Assembly (NCBI GenBank): GCA_028293805.1
Contig: JAQGOC010000105.1
Span: forward strand, 1 to 42,342
Direction of reading: 5' to 3'
DNA from: Gammaproteobacteria bacterium
Lineage (GTDB): Bacteria; Pseudomonadota; Gammaproteobacteria; Steroidobacterales; Steroidobacteraceae
Length of the DNA stretch: 42,342 bases
The notes beneath the pieces are model-generated. The model ran no database searches. It had not been told where the DNA came from and saw only the letters and a list, made by a program, of their open reading frames with translations. Shown here one piece after another: positions 28,141 through 37,436 of the stretch; the stretch's first letter is position 1, and every line of letters begins with the position of its first letter. Both the position numbers and the translations under genes were made by a program.

Positions 28141-29160
28141 TTGCGTTTCTTCAGTGACAACACGGGCGCAGCATCCCCGGAGATTCTGGCCGCCATCCAG
28201 GCAGCGAATCACGGCCTCGTGACCGCTTACGGCAACGATCCCTGGACCAAACGTCTCGATGAGTGCTTCGGCGCCTATTTCGGCACCGAGGTGCGCGCCT
28301 TCGCGGTGGCCACGGGCACGGCCGCCAACGCGCTCAGCCTCGCGACCCTGAGCCCTTCCTACGGCCTCATATTCGCCGACGTCGAAGCGCACATCGCGAA
28401 TGATGAATGCGGAGCACCAGGATTTTTGTCCGGTGGGGCACAGCTGTGCCTGCTCCCGAGCGAGCACGGCAAGGTCACGCACGCCGCCCTGGCCGCCGCT
28501 TTGGAGGCACATCCGGCTTCGGTGCATACGCTGCAGCCGACAGTGCTGGCACTGTCTCAGGCCACCGAGCTTGGCACCGTGTATCGCCCTGATGAGCTCG
28601 GTGCACTGTGCCAGCTGGCGCACGAACACGGACTGAAGGTGCAAATGGACGGCGCGCGGTTCGCCAATGCGGTTACATTTCTGGGATGTCATCCCGGCGA
28701 CGTCACCTGGCGCGCGGGTGTGGACGTGCTGTCATTCGGCGCGACCAAGAACGGCGCGCTCGCCGCCGAGGCGGTCGTGTTCTTCGACCCTGCCCTGGTG
28801 CGGGATTTCGAGCTTCGCCGCAAGCAGTCCGGGCACCTGCTGTCGAAATCGCGGTACGTGTCGGCGCAACTGCTGTCCTATGTCGAATCGAATCTCTGGC
28901 GGCGCAACGCGGAGCGTACGAATTCATTCGCGCAAAAGATCGCGCACGCGGCCGGACGGCTGCTGCTGCACCCGGTCGAAGCGAACGAGCTGTTCCTCGC
29001 GCTCGGCCCGGAGCGTAAACGAGCGCTGCGCCAGGCGGGCTTTGAATTCTACGACTGGGGTGCCGTCAGCAGCGGCAAGGCCCGGTTCGTCGTCTCATGG
29101 GACCAGCGCGAGGAAGATGTTCTCGCGCTCTGCGAGGCGCTTCGAGGACTACACAGGTAG
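28141..29160 (+). CDS. Low-specificity L-threonine aldolase
   Basis: A PLP enzyme that cleaves L-threonine or allo-threonine to glycine and acetaldehyde (LtaE-like). The 339-residue protein has DNTGAASPEIL at the start, the stacking His84, Asp170 and Arg173 in MDGARFANA, and the PLP lysine Lys203 in LSFGATKNGAL. The start is TTG at 28141 with a good AGGAG site about 8 bases before; no ATG lies nearby in frame. It is close behind the exporter permease (12 bp), so the three may be one operon. Beta-eliminating lyases share the fold, but the FGATKNG loop and the lack of a tyrosine-lyase extension favour aldolase. Confidence 0.92.
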   Translation: MRFFSDNTGAASPEILAAIQAANHGLVTAYGNDPWTKRLDECFGAYFGTEVRAFAVATGTAANALSLATLSPSYGLIFADVEAHIANDECGAPGFLSGGAQLCLLPSEHGKVTHAALAAALEAHPASVHTLQPTVLALSQATELGTVYRPDELGALCQLAHEHGLKVQMDGARFANAVTFLGCHPGDVTWRAGVDVLSFGATKNGALAAEAVVFFDPALVRDFELRRKQSGHLLSKSRYVSAQLLSYVESNLWRRNAERTNSFAQKIAHAAGRLLLHPVEANELFLALGPERKRALRQAGFEFYDWGAVSSGKARFVVSWDQREEDVLALCEALRGLHR

Positions 29161-29189
29161 CGGTTGCTTCAGGCCAAGCGCTTTAAACG

Positions 29190-30512
29190 TTACAGCTCGC
29201 GCAGGCCTGCGGTCACCGGCAGGCGCGCAGCGCGAACCGCCGGAAATAATCCGCCGACGAAGCCTATGGCCAACGCCCACTTGAGTCCGCTCCACAGCAG
29301 CGCGGGCGACACATCGAACGCGAAGACCACCTGACTGAAGTTCGCGCCGAGGGTCGAGGCGGTGTAGTTGTGGAAGATCGCCCAGGCCAGTGCCGCGCCG
29401 AGCACTCCACCCAGAGTCGCCAGGAGCATGGTCTCGAGTAGCACCGAGACGATGACCGGCAGGCCGCGAAATCCAATGGCGCGCAGCGTTGCTATCTCTC
29501 TTGCCCGGGTCGCGACCGCGGCATACATCGTATTGAGTGCGCCGAAGAGCGCGCCGATGGCCATGATCGTAGCCACGGTCGTGCCCAGCACCCTGATGAT
29601 CTGCGCGAGATTCTCCGACTGCTTGTTGTAGTATTCCCGCGTCGTACTCACGTCCACCTTGAGCCGTGGGTCGCTCGCAAGCGTGGCTTTCAGCGCGTCG
29701 AATGCTCCAGCATCGGTCAGACGCAGGTTGATCGACGTCGTGCTGCTTCCACGCCGGTAAGTAGATCCGACCACATCGGTATCGCCCCAGAGCTCCGAAT
29801 TGTGCGAGTCGCCGGAGTCGAACTCACCCACGATGGTCCACACCTGGCCGTTCAGCTTCAGGGTCGAGCCGACATCGAGGTTCTTGAACTGGCCGCTCGC
29901 CCCTTTGCCGGCGATGAGCTCGCGCAGACCGGGCACGAACCTGCGGCCCGCCACAATCTGCACGTTCGGACGCAGATCCCACGCCCGCTCGCCGATTCCA
30001 CGAATCTCGACGTTGGCGTCGAGCCCGTTGCTCTTCTTCGCAAGGGATGCGACCACCACCAGCTCCGGGGATGCGATGGGGCGGCCCTGAGCGCTTTTGA
30101 GCACCTGCGGCGCCTGGGAGACGAGCGCTGCCGTATCGTGATCGAGGACCGAGTTGAGCTCGGTCTGCGCTCCTGCGCGCATGACGATGGCCGTGTCGTC
30201 CGTGCCGGTCTCCCGCAACGTCGTCTCGAATCCCGCGCCCATCGCCAGCAGGGCCACCAGAACTCCGACGACGCCCGCAATGCCGACAACCACTACGGAA
30301 GAAGAGCCCAGACGCTGTGGGATGGTGGCAATGCCGACTTGCGTGACGGACCATGCCTGGCGGCCGGTGCGGGTGACCGCCATCCAGCCGGCGAGTGCTC
30401 CTATCAGTGCCAGCAGCAGCCACCAGGGCAATGCCGTCAACAGCAGGATCGGCACGATGACAGCAACGGCCAGCGTCGTTGCGGACCCCAACTTTCGTAG
30501 TAGACCGCCCAT
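29190..30512 (-). CDS. MacB/FtsX-type ABC permease, second
   Basis: A 440-residue permease with two N-terminal membrane segments close together (about 14-46 and 77-97), a periplasmic domain (about 100-300) and three C-terminal FtsX-type segments (ATIMAIGALFGALNTMYAAV onward). The cytoplasmic loop RAREIATLRAIGF is the FtsX-family coupling helix region. It lies last in a four-gene unit with another permease, an ATPase and an adaptor. Two unequal permeases suggest a heterodimer rather than the MacB homodimer with fused ATPase. Start ATG 30512 has an AGGGG-like site. Its 3' end faces threonine aldolase across 29 bp. Confidence 0.9.
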   Translation of the reverse strand: MGGLLRKLGSATTLAVAVIVPILLLTALPWWLLLALIGALAGWMAVTRTGRQAWSVTQVGIATIPQRLGSSSVVVVGIAGVVGVLVALLAMGAGFETTLRETGTDDTAIVMRAGAQTELNSVLDHDTAALVSQAPQVLKSAQGRPIASPELVVVASLAKKSNGLDANVEIRGIGERAWDLRPNVQIVAGRRFVPGLRELIAGKGASGQFKNLDVGSTLKLNGQVWTIVGEFDSGDSHNSELWGDTDVVGSTYRRGSSTTSINLRLTDAGAFDALKATLASDPRLKVDVSTTREYYNKQSENLAQIIRVLGTTVATIMAIGALFGALNTMYAAVATRAREIATLRAIGFRGLPVIVSVLLETMLLATLGGVLGAALAWAIFHNYTASTLGANFSQVVFAFDVSPALLWSGLKWALAIGFVGGLFPAVRAARLPVTAGLREL

Positions 30513-30539
30513 GTCAGTGCACCCCTTCCCAGCCGATTC

Positions 30540-31703
30540 CTAACGACCCGACAGCGCGTCGACAATCCGCAGGCGCATACCCCGCAGCGCCGGCAGCACA
30601 CCGACGATGAATCCGATGAGGAGCATCAATGCCAGCCCCCGAAGCCAGATGGGCCCATTGACGCGAGCCAGCGGCACCGTGGCGCCCAGCTTCACTCGTA
30701 CGATACCAACAACTACTCCGGCGATGGCCAGTCCAATGGCGCCCCCGAGCAGCAGCAGGAGCGCGGACTCGCTGAGCACCAGGCCGAGAACGCTCCTGTT
30801 GGAGAAGCCGATCGTCTTCAGGACGGCCAGCTCCGGGATGCGCTCCCGCACGGCCTGCGCCATCGTGTTGCCCGTCAGGAGCACCAGCGTGAAGAACACC
30901 GCACCCATGATCGCGCCGACTATGAGCCCTATGTCGGCGAACTGGCTGACGAAGGCCGCGGTGAATGCCTGTTCGCTCTGGGTCTTGGTCTCGTGGTCGG
31001 AGTCCGCGGACAGTTTGTCGATGGCCTGGGCGACCCGGTCCGCCTGGTTGCGATCCGCGAGCTTCGTGAGATACCACCCGACCGTGCCGCTGCGGAACCG
31101 GCTGGCCTCATCGAAGTAGCTCCAGTTGAAGAACAGCACGTTCTCCTGTCCCTGCAGCTTGGGGTCCTTCGCGTGGAAGATGCCGACGAGATCGAAGGTC
31201 CAGGCGTTGGAGCCGTCCTTCTGCGGAAAAATGGTCGCCTGCAGCGGGATCTTGTCACCGACCTTCCAGTTGAACTTGCGCGCGAGGGTTTCACCGACGA
31301 CCGCTCCCGTGCGGGTCTGCTTGAAGGCGGTGCGCTCCGCGTCCGACAGCGCCCACTCCGGGAACAGATCGAGAAAATTCTCCGCCACGGCCTCGTTCGG
31401 GAAGAAGTTCTTCGGGTCCTGGTAGATGCCGCCGAACCAGTTCGCGTAAGAGACTTGCGCGACCCCCGGCACCGCCTGGATGCGGGGGAGCAGACTTTTC
31501 GGCAGCGCTACCGTGAAGCTGACTTTCGAGATCGTGATGAGGCGGTCGACCCCTGCGATGCTGCCGCCGGCGTTGGCGAAGGCGGTGCGCACGGAATCAA
31601 GCAGGCCGAACAACAGGAAGGCCGCGAGTACCGATAGCAGCGTGAAGATCGTGCGGGTTTTGCGCCGGAACAGCGCCGACCAGACCAGATGAAAGTACTT
31701 CAC
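30540..31703 (-). CDS. MacB/FtsX-type ABC permease, first
   Basis: A 387-residue permease. One N-terminal segment (about 16-36, RTIFTLLSVLAAFLLFGLL) anchors a periplasmic domain of about 220 residues. Three C-terminal segments follow (IGLIVGAIMGAVFFTLVLLTG, ALLLLLGGAIGLAIAGVVVG, GLALMLLIGFIVGVLPALRG). The loop RERIPELAVLKTIGF is the FtsX coupling region. Translation starts at GTG 31703, overlapping the ATPase stop as GTGA. Together with the 440-residue permease it likely forms the membrane part of a MacAB-like exporter. Fold is certain, cargo unknown. Confidence 0.9.
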   Translation of the reverse strand: MKYFHLVWSALFRRKTRTIFTLLSVLAAFLLFGLLDSVRTAFANAGGSIAGVDRLITISKVSFTVALPKSLLPRIQAVPGVAQVSYANWFGGIYQDPKNFFPNEAVAENFLDLFPEWALSDAERTAFKQTRTGAVVGETLARKFNWKVGDKIPLQATIFPQKDGSNAWTFDLVGIFHAKDPKLQGQENVLFFNWSYFDEASRFRSGTVGWYLTKLADRNQADRVAQAIDKLSADSDHETKTQSEQAFTAAFVSQFADIGLIVGAIMGAVFFTLVLLTGNTMAQAVRERIPELAVLKTIGFSNRSVLGLVLSESALLLLLGGAIGLAIAGVVVGIVRVKLGATVPLARVNGPIWLRGLALMLLIGFIVGVLPALRGMRLRIVDALSGR

Positions 31704-32395
31704 ACCTGCAAAGCCTCGGCCCGCTCGACGAGCGTGCCCTTGTCCAGATGCAGGATATGGCGTGCATATTCCGCCGCCTTCGGATCGTGCGTCACCATGA
31801 TGATGGTCTTGCCATGATCGCGGTTGAGTTGCTGCAGGAGTGTCAGGATGTCCTCAGCCGACTGGCGATCGAGGTCTCCCGTGGGCTCGTCGCAGACGAG
31901 CAGGGTCGGGTCCGAGACGATAGCTCGTGCGATGGCAACTCGTTGCTGCTGCCCGCCGGAGAGCTCGCCGGGTTTGTGGTCGGCACGGTCCGCAAGCCCG
32001 ACCAGATCGAGCGCGACTGCGGCATTGCGCTTCCGCTGTGCCGCCGAGAGCCGCGTCAACAGCAGCGGCAGCTCGACGTTCTTCCGCGCCGAGAGCATGG
32101 GCAGCAGATTGTAGAATTGAAAGACGAAGCCCACATGCGAGGCGCGCCACTTCGCCAGGGCGCTCTCGCCCAGATTATCGATCCGCTGGCCGCCCACCGT
32201 GAGGCGGCCGTCGGTGGGCGAATCCAGGCCGCCGATGAGATTCAACAGCGTCGTCTTGCCCGACCCGGACGGCCCCATGAGAGCCAGGAAGTCTCCCTGC
32301 TCGATGTCGAGATCGACATGATGCAGGACTTCGATTTTCTCCTTGCCGCGCTCGTAGACTTTGCTCAGCTGGCGAATTTCGACTAGTACGCTCAC
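31700..32395 (-). CDS. MacB/LolD-type ABC transporter ATPase
   Basis: A 231-residue ATPase of the MacB/LolD group. Walker A is [12 protein letters not shown], the signature [14 protein letters not shown], Walker [13 protein letters not shown], and the H-loop [30 protein letters not shown] at the start is typical. The GTG at 32395 has GAGGGA 6 bases before it, which overlaps the adaptor gene's stop region, so translation is coupled both ways. In LolCDE and MacAB systems such ATPases drive mechanotransmission through FtsX permeases rather than classical transport. LolD itself is unlikely because the adjoining adaptor is HlyD-like. Confidence 0.92.
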   Translation of the reverse strand: MSVLVEIRQLSKVYERGKEKIEVLHHVDLDIEQGDFLALMGPSGSGKTTLLNLIGGLDSPTDGRLTVGGQRIDNLGESALAKWRASHVGFVFQFYNLLPMLSARKNVELPLLLTRLSAAQRKRNAAVALDLVGLADRADHKPGELSGGQQQRVAIARAIVSDPTLLVCDEPTGDLDRQSAEDILTLLQQLNRDHGKTIIMVTHDPKAAEYARHILHLDKGTLVERAEALQV

Positions 32396-32405
32396 GTCGG
32401 GTCCC

Positions 32406-33671
32406 TCACTGCTGTTTGACCACTACGCGCGCGCCTTCGGCCATTTCAGTCGGCGGCGCCCGTATCACTCGCGTGCCATCGACTATCCCATCCACGGCAC
32501 GCAGATCCCCATACGTCTGGCCCGGCGTCACCGCCATGGCGCGAGCCTGATCGCCATCGATCGTGAACACGACGCTTTTGCCGTTGCGCTCCACGATTGC
32601 GCCTGCGGGCACGAGTACGCTTTTTGGAGTGGTTGCGGACGCTTCGGGTCCGGGCTCCGTTGCGCTCTTCTTCGCGGTCTGCTCGAGGAAGGACACACGC
32701 ACACCCATGTCGGGCAGGATACGCGAGTCCTTTTGTTCGATGGCAACGCGGACTTTCACGGTCGCCTTGCTGCGATCCGCCGTTGGCACGATGGCAATGA
32801 CATGCGCCGGGATCGTCCACTCGGGATAGGCATCGAGGACCGCCTGCGCCGGTTGATCCGACTGCACGCGGTTGATATACGCCTCGTTGACGTCGACTTC
32901 GATTTCCAGTGAGTCCATGTCGACGATCGTGCCGACACCGGTGCGCGTGAACCCGCCGCCCGCCGAAATCGGCGAGATGATCTCGCCCGCTTGCGCGGCT
33001 TTCGCAATGACGACGCCCGAGAACGGAGCTCGCACGGTCGTGTAATCGAGTTGCACTTGTGCTCCACGGGCGCCCGCCTGCGCGAGCTCGACCTGTTTGC
33101 GTTGGGACGCGACCTGCGCGTCGAGGGTCTCCACCTGCGTACGTGCGGTTTCGAGCGCCTGCTGGGAAACGAGGTGCCGGTCGATCAGATCCTGATTGCG
33201 CCTGAGGTCGCGGCGTCCCTGCGAGAGTTGCGCTTGGAACTGTACGAGCAAGGCCTGCGCGACCTGGACTTGCGCCGCGCTCTGCGCCAACGACGCGCGC
33301 TGTGCGGTATTCTCGAGCGTCGCCAGCACCTGGCCGGCTTTTACGTGCTCGCCCTCCTCGATCAACACGTCGGCGAGGGTCCCGGTGATCTGTGCGGATA
33401 CGGTTGCCTGACGGCGCGCAGTCACATACCCGGTAGCTTGTAGAATCGCCGTCGGACCGGCAGCCGCCGAGGGAGGCGCGGCAACAGCCGCTTCAACCTC
33501 GAATCGTTGGCCGCGCAGTAAGAAGAACCCGACGGCCGCCCCAATCAGAAGGAGGGCCACGATCGTGCCGCTGATCCACAGGCGGCGGCGGGAGCCGGAA
33601 TGCTCGTCCCGCTGCGTCGGATCGATCCGCAGCTGGTCCAACAACATCCGTTTGTCCGAATCGGGAGGCAT
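32406..33671 (-). CDS. Periplasmic adaptor (MacA/HlyD-like)
   Basis: A 421-residue membrane-fusion protein. A cytoplasmic N-terminus of about 30 residues precedes one membrane anchor (WISGTIVALLLIGAAVGFFLL). Then come a lipoyl/barrel half (GYVTARRQATVSAQITG, DVLIEEGEHVKAGQVLATL), a coiled-coil hairpin (about 110-195), the second lipoyl half (VRAPFSGVVIAKAAQAGE) and the beta-barrel domain. It would link the ABC permeases to an outer-membrane channel. No TolC-like gene is in the window, so a channel elsewhere would be used. The gene heads the four-gene unit adaptor, ATPase, permease, permease. The weak ribosome site leaves the start (33671 or a later ATG) uncertain. Confidence 0.9.
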   Translation of the reverse strand: MPPDSDKRMLLDQLRIDPTQRDEHSGSRRRLWISGTIVALLLIGAAVGFFLLRGQRFEVEAAVAAPPSAAAGPTAILQATGYVTARRQATVSAQITGTLADVLIEEGEHVKAGQVLATLENTAQRASLAQSAAQVQVAQALLVQFQAQLSQGRRDLRRNQDLIDRHLVSQQALETARTQVETLDAQVASQRKQVELAQAGARGAQVQLDYTTVRAPFSGVVIAKAAQAGEIISPISAGGGFTRTGVGTIVDMDSLEIEVDVNEAYINRVQSDQPAQAVLDAYPEWTIPAHVIAIVPTADRSKATVKVRVAIEQKDSRILPDMGVRVSFLEQTAKKSATEPGPEASATTPKSVLVPAGAIVERNGKSVVFTIDGDQARAMAVTPGQTYGDLRAVDGIVDGTRVIRAPPTEMAEGARVVVKQQ

Positions 33672-33766
33672 CGGCGCTTACCGCTTTTTCCAGGCGCGCA
33701 ACCATACCACGGCGGGGCGCGGGAATGTCCCGCCCGGGTCTGACTGCGGCGCCTCACTCAGTCCAT

Positions 33767-34048
33767 TCAACCTTCCAACGGCCATGCAGCGAACGGATAC
33801 GGGGTCGTCTCGGTGACAAATGTCAGGAATTCGATGACCTGAGCCGCATAGCGGGCCAGGGAGGCCCCGAAGTGGGTGAGATCCGGATTCGGTCGTCCGT
33901 TGAGGAGGCGGATGACGAGTTGCACGAGGGCGGTAACCGCCAGGGTCCAGCACAGAAGCCAGAACACGACTGCAAAGAGAACCATGTAGAGCACGCGGAT
34001 ACCGAGGTCCGGGGTGGCCGGCGGCGTCATCGGTTGGGGGGCATTCAT
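33767..34048 (-). CDS. Small membrane protein, DUF4389 type
   Basis: A 93-residue protein with a proline-rich N-terminus (MNAPQPMTPPATPDLG) and a long hydrophobic region (LYMVLFAVVFWLLCWTLAVTALVQLVIRLL), enough for one or two membrane helices, followed by an amphipathic C-terminal segment (YAAQVIEFLTFVTE). This is the layout of DUF4389 proteins, whose function is unknown. Start at 34048 is set by a strong GAGGAG six bases before the ATG. It follows the TPR-like gene by 63 bp. A short hairpin (33719-33733, GCGGGA/TCCCGC, 3-base loop) lies after its stop without a T-run. Confidence 0.75.
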   Translation of the reverse strand: MNAPQPMTPPATPDLGIRVLYMVLFAVVFWLLCWTLAVTALVQLVIRLLNGRPNPDLTHFGASLARYAAQVIEFLTFVTETTPYPFAAWPLEG

Positions 34049-34111
34049 TGCGATCTCCTCGTGGGGCAACGCGTGCGACGCCTGCGTCGCACGCTCTTGC
34101 CATGCTTCGAT

Positions 34112-34957
34112 TCAATCCGAAGTGATGCGCGCCAGCAGCCTGCGCGCTTCCGCGAATGGGGGTGCGATCAGGAGCGCCCGTTCCAACGCGTCGCGCGCCG
34201 CGAGCGCATCGTCGCGACTAAGGTAACACCGCGCCAGCCAGACATAGGCTTCCGCTGCGCCCCAGCCAGGGACCTGGTCCACATCCGTGCGCTCCGCCTC
34301 GAATGCGGCAACCGCTCTTTGCAGCCTGCCGCAGCTATCCCTGCCTTCGCCACCCAACAGCCGCGAGTGCTCGTAGTTGGCGACGGCATCGAGCAATAGG
34401 ACGCGTGGATTCTTCGGTGCGAGCTGCAACGCCTTGTGAATCTGCGCGCTGCTCCTCGATGCGGCAAGGCTCGCCTTCCACGAATTGCGCTCCGCCAGCC
34501 GGCCGAGGCAGGCGGACCGCAGCGCCAGGGCGTCCGCGAAATCGCTCTGCAGCTCGAGCGCATGGTCCAGGCTCGCCACGCAGCGCTCCGTCATCTGCCG
34601 CGCCTCGGCTTTATTGCTGTCCGCTGGAGGTTTGCCACCCGTCGCCGCGGGTTCCGCAGTGGCCAGCAAGGTCAACCGGTAGGCCAGAAGGCCGGTGTAG
34701 TAGCTCCTCAGGCGGTCACGCTGGTCACCGGACACCAGCGGCTCCATTAGATTGCGCAACGAGCGGCCATCCTCGGTGTAATAGCCGTACTGAATGCGGT
34801 TCTCGATATCGAGCCAGGCGGCATCCGCAGCGCGTACGCCAGGGATCAGGCCCATGCCGGCAGCCGCGAACAGCGCGATGAATCGGCGTCGGCTGGATTT
34901 TCGGCCGCGCTGGCCGCGCGGACGTGTACTCGGGAGCGCGTTGTTATCCAAACGCAT
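34112..34957 (-). CDS. Exported TPR-like protein
   Basis: A 281-residue predicted exported protein. After a basic stretch comes SSRRRFIALFAAAGMGLIPGVRAADA (residues 20-46), a signal peptide with a possible twin-arginine motif and AxA cleavage site. The mature part is all helical with repeats resembling TPRs: CVASLDHALELQSDFADALALRSA, AQIHKALQLAPKNPRVLLLDAV, AEAYVWLARCYLSRDDALAARDAL. Two cysteine-containing helices are present. It probably scaffolds a periplasmic interaction; no specific partner is shown. Start ATG 34957 was chosen because the frame further upstream crosses the divergent TatD promoter. It may be co-transcribed with the DUF4389 gene. Confidence 0.75.
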   Translation of the reverse strand: MRLDNNALPSTRPRGQRGRKSSRRRFIALFAAAGMGLIPGVRAADAAWLDIENRIQYGYYTEDGRSLRNLMEPLVSGDQRDRLRSYYTGLLAYRLTLLATAEPAATGGKPPADSNKAEARQMTERCVASLDHALELQSDFADALALRSACLGRLAERNSWKASLAASRSSAQIHKALQLAPKNPRVLLLDAVANYEHSRLLGGEGRDSCGRLQRAVAAFEAERTDVDQVPGWGAAEAYVWLARCYLSRDDALAARDALERALLIAPPFAEARRLLARITSD

Positions 34958-34978
34958 TTTAAGAGTGTTCGCGTTCAG

Positions 34979-34984
34979 TAGAAT
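34979..34984 (+). promoter_or_regulatory. -10-like TAGAAT before TatD gene
   Basis: TAGAAT ends 11 bases before the ATG at 34996 and a weak TTTTAA (34957-34962) lies 16 bp upstream as a possible -35. The transcript leader would be only about five bases with no Shine-Dalgarno. It sits in the 38-bp gap to the divergent TPR-like gene, so the two promoters must overlap. Confidence 0.28.
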
Positions 34985-34995
34985 GCGGCTGGCGC

Positions 34996-35931
34996 ATGAC
35001 GAAAGATACCACAGCACGCTCGCGGCCCGCCGCCTCGCCCGGGATGGTGCCAGGGCGCGCCCTGCCGGGTGTGGGCCAGCCCGGCGCGGCCCGCTTCATC
35101 GACATCGGAATCAACCTCGGCCATGACAGCTACGACGTGGACCGCGACGCTGTCATTTCGCGCGCCGAGGCGGTCGGGGTCGTACAGATGGTCGTTACCG
35201 GGGCAACAATTGCCGGCTCGCGGCAGGCCATCGAGCTCGCTCGCTCCCGGCCCGGGAAGCTGTTCGCTACCGCAGGCGTCCACCCGCATCACGCGACGGA
35301 GCTGACGTCTGATTCGGTGAGCGAGTTGGCGGAGCTGGCGCGGCGATCGGAAGTCGTGGCGGTCGGAGAATGCGGCCTGGACTATTTCAGGGATTTCTCG
35401 CCCCGAGCGGCGCAAAGGGCCGCCTTTCATCGGCAACTCGAGCTCGCGGCCGGTCTGGGCAAACCCGTGTTCCTGCACCAGCGCGATGCGCACGAAGACT
35501 TCCTGGCCGTCCTGCGCGAGCACCGCAAAAATCTGACCGCGGGGGTGGCCCACTGCTTCACGAGCTCGGCGCCGGAGCTCGCGGCCTACCTCGACCTAGG
35601 GCTCGCGATCGGGATCACGGGTTGGATCTGTGACGAACGGCGCGGTGCGCATCTGTTGCCGTTGATGCGGGAGATTCCGGCTGACCGGCTGTTGTTGGAG
35701 ACGGACGGCCCTTACCTCCTGCCACGCGACCTGCGGCCAAAGCCAGCCTCGCGTCGAAACGAGCCGGCGTATCTGCCGCACATAGCGAGTGCGGTGGCGC
35801 GGGCGCGTGGCGAATCCATCGAGGCGCTGGCGCTCTCGAGTACGGCCGCCGCCCGTAAGCTGTTCGGGCTTCCCGGCGACGACCCGCCGCGCGAGCTTCT
35901 TGCCGCCAGTCCTGCTTCTAGATATGACTAG
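34996..35931 (+). CDS. tatD: TatD-family metal-dependent DNase
   Basis: TatD is a cytoplasmic Mg-dependent 3'-5' exonuclease implicated in DNA repair and in DNA breakdown under oxidative stress. After residue 33 the protein follows E. coli TatD almost colinearly: FIDIGINL, TAGVHPHHA, GECGLDYFRDFS, PVFLHQRDAHE, HCFTSS, GITGWICDERRG, LLLETDGPYLLPRDL and SSRRNEP-like KPASRRNEPAYLPHI. The N-terminal extension of about 30 residues and a C-terminal tail of about 15 make it longer (311) than the 260 of E. coli. The true start may be the ATG at 35044. It is not linked to tatABC here. Confidence 0.9.
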   Translation: MTKDTTARSRPAASPGMVPGRALPGVGQPGAARFIDIGINLGHDSYDVDRDAVISRAEAVGVVQMVVTGATIAGSRQAIELARSRPGKLFATAGVHPHHATELTSDSVSELAELARRSEVVAVGECGLDYFRDFSPRAAQRAAFHRQLELAAGLGKPVFLHQRDAHEDFLAVLREHRKNLTAGVAHCFTSSAPELAAYLDLGLAIGITGWICDERRGAHLLPLMREIPADRLLLETDGPYLLPRDLRPKPASRRNEPAYLPHIASAVARARGESIEALALSSTAAARKLFGLPGDDPPRELLAASPASRYD

Positions 35932-35978
35932 AGCTTTGTCTTGCATGTTTTTGATTCTGTTCTCTATGGAGATCATCT

Positions 35979-37391
35979 ATGGATGTTGAGCGACTGCGCG
36001 AGTCGGTGCGGAAAGCCTGGGATGAGTCGATCCTCGAGCGGCTCATCGCGTACGTCCGCATCCCCAATAAATCCCCCATGTTCGATCCGAAGTGGGAGAG
36101 CCATGGGCACATGGAGGCGGCGGTGCAACTCATGGCGGACTGGTGTCGGGCCCAGCCCGTGGCCGGCATGCGTGTGGAGGTGCGCCGGCTCGCGGGCAAG
36201 ACGCCCCTGCTGCTCGTCGACATCCCTGGGGAGCTACCAGGCTCCGTTCTCCTTTACGGCCACCTGGACAAGCAGCCTGAATTCACGGGCTGGCTGCCCG
36301 GCCTCGGACCCTGGGAGCCTGTGGTGCGCGAGGGAAGGCTCTACGGCCGCGGCGCTGCCGACGACGGTTACGCGGTGTTCAGCTCATTGACCGCGATCGC
36401 GGCGCTCAAGGCGCAAAAGGTGCCCCTCGCGCGCTGCGTGCTGCTGATCGAAGCGTGCGAGGAAAGCGGCAGCATCGATCTGCCGGCGCACCTCGATGCC
36501 CTGGGCGACGCCATCGGAGATCCGTCCCTCGTGGTCTGTCTCGACGCCGAGTGCGGCAACTACGATCAGGTGTGGTGCACCACCTCGTTGCGCGGAAATC
36601 TCGTAGGCCGACTGCATGTGCGTGTGCTGACCGAGGGAGTGCATTCCGGCATGGCGAGCGGCATTGCTCCGACGCCGTTCCGGCTCGTCGAGCAACTCCT
36701 GGCACGCATCGAGAATCCCGTGACCGGAGATCTACTGCTCGACGAGCTGCAGGTGACCCTGCCCAAGGATCGCAGGGCTCAGGTGACCGCTGCCGCGAAA
36801 GTGCTCGGCGCGGAAGTCGCCGGAAAGTTGCCGTGGGCACCTGGCGTGCAGCCCGTCTCGAACGATCCCGTGGAACTCATCATCAACAGCACGTGGCGCG
36901 CCACTCTCGCCGTGACGGGCGCGGATGGCCTGCCGCCTGTGGGCTCCGCGGGCAACGTGCTGCTCCCGGAGCTCACGTTCAAACTCTCGCTGCGCTTACC
37001 GCCGACGTGCGACGCCACGCGGGCATTCAAGGCCCTTCGCGAAACGCTTGAACGCGATCCGCCCTACGGCGCGCAAGTGAAATTCGAGTCCGAGGGCGCG
37101 ACGGGAGGCTGGAATGCGCCTGCGTTCGCACCCTGGCTGGAGGAGTCGATCATGCGCGCCTCGCGCGAGATCTACGGCCGCGACGCCGTGCACATAGGCT
37201 GCGGCGGATCGATCCCCTTCATGGGGATGCTGGGCGAGCGCTTTCCGCGCACGCAATTCTTCATCACGGGAGTGCTGGGCCCGCATGCGAACGCGCACGG
37301 ACCGAATGAATTCCTGCATATCGACTACGCGACGAAGCTCACGGCCTGCGTCTCGATCGTGCTGGCCGATCACGCCAAGACGCTCGCCTGA
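35979..37391 (+). CDS. M20-family dipeptidase/peptidase
   Basis: A 470-residue zinc peptidase of the M20 family, closest in layout to cytosolic non-specific dipeptidases (CNDP2-like). Metal ligands are visible: His95 and Asp97 in LYGHLDKQPE, Asp128 in GRGAADDGY, Glu161/Glu162 in EACEESGS, an Asp in CLDAECG, and a C-terminal His in HANAHGPNEF. The dimerisation domain lies in the middle (about 205-340). No signal peptide, so cytoplasmic. GGAGAT six bases before the ATG is a good ribosome site. The 47 bp before the gene are markedly AT-rich for this window and probably carry its promoter. Confidence 0.92.
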   Translation: MDVERLRESVRKAWDESILERLIAYVRIPNKSPMFDPKWESHGHMEAAVQLMADWCRAQPVAGMRVEVRRLAGKTPLLLVDIPGELPGSVLLYGHLDKQPEFTGWLPGLGPWEPVVREGRLYGRGAADDGYAVFSSLTAIAALKAQKVPLARCVLLIEACEESGSIDLPAHLDALGDAIGDPSLVVCLDAECGNYDQVWCTTSLRGNLVGRLHVRVLTEGVHSGMASGIAPTPFRLVEQLLARIENPVTGDLLLDELQVTLPKDRRAQVTAAAKVLGAEVAGKLPWAPGVQPVSNDPVELIINSTWRATLAVTGADGLPPVGSAGNVLLPELTFKLSLRLPPTCDATRAFKALRETLERDPPYGAQVKFESEGATGGWNAPAFAPWLEESIMRASREIYGRDAVHIGCGGSIPFMGMLGERFPRTQFFITGVLGPHANAHGPNEFLHIDYATKLTACVSIVLADHAKTLA

Positions 37392-37436
37392 GCGTACGTC
37401 GGGCGCGGACGCGAGCCATCCGGGCCGCGCGTGCAA

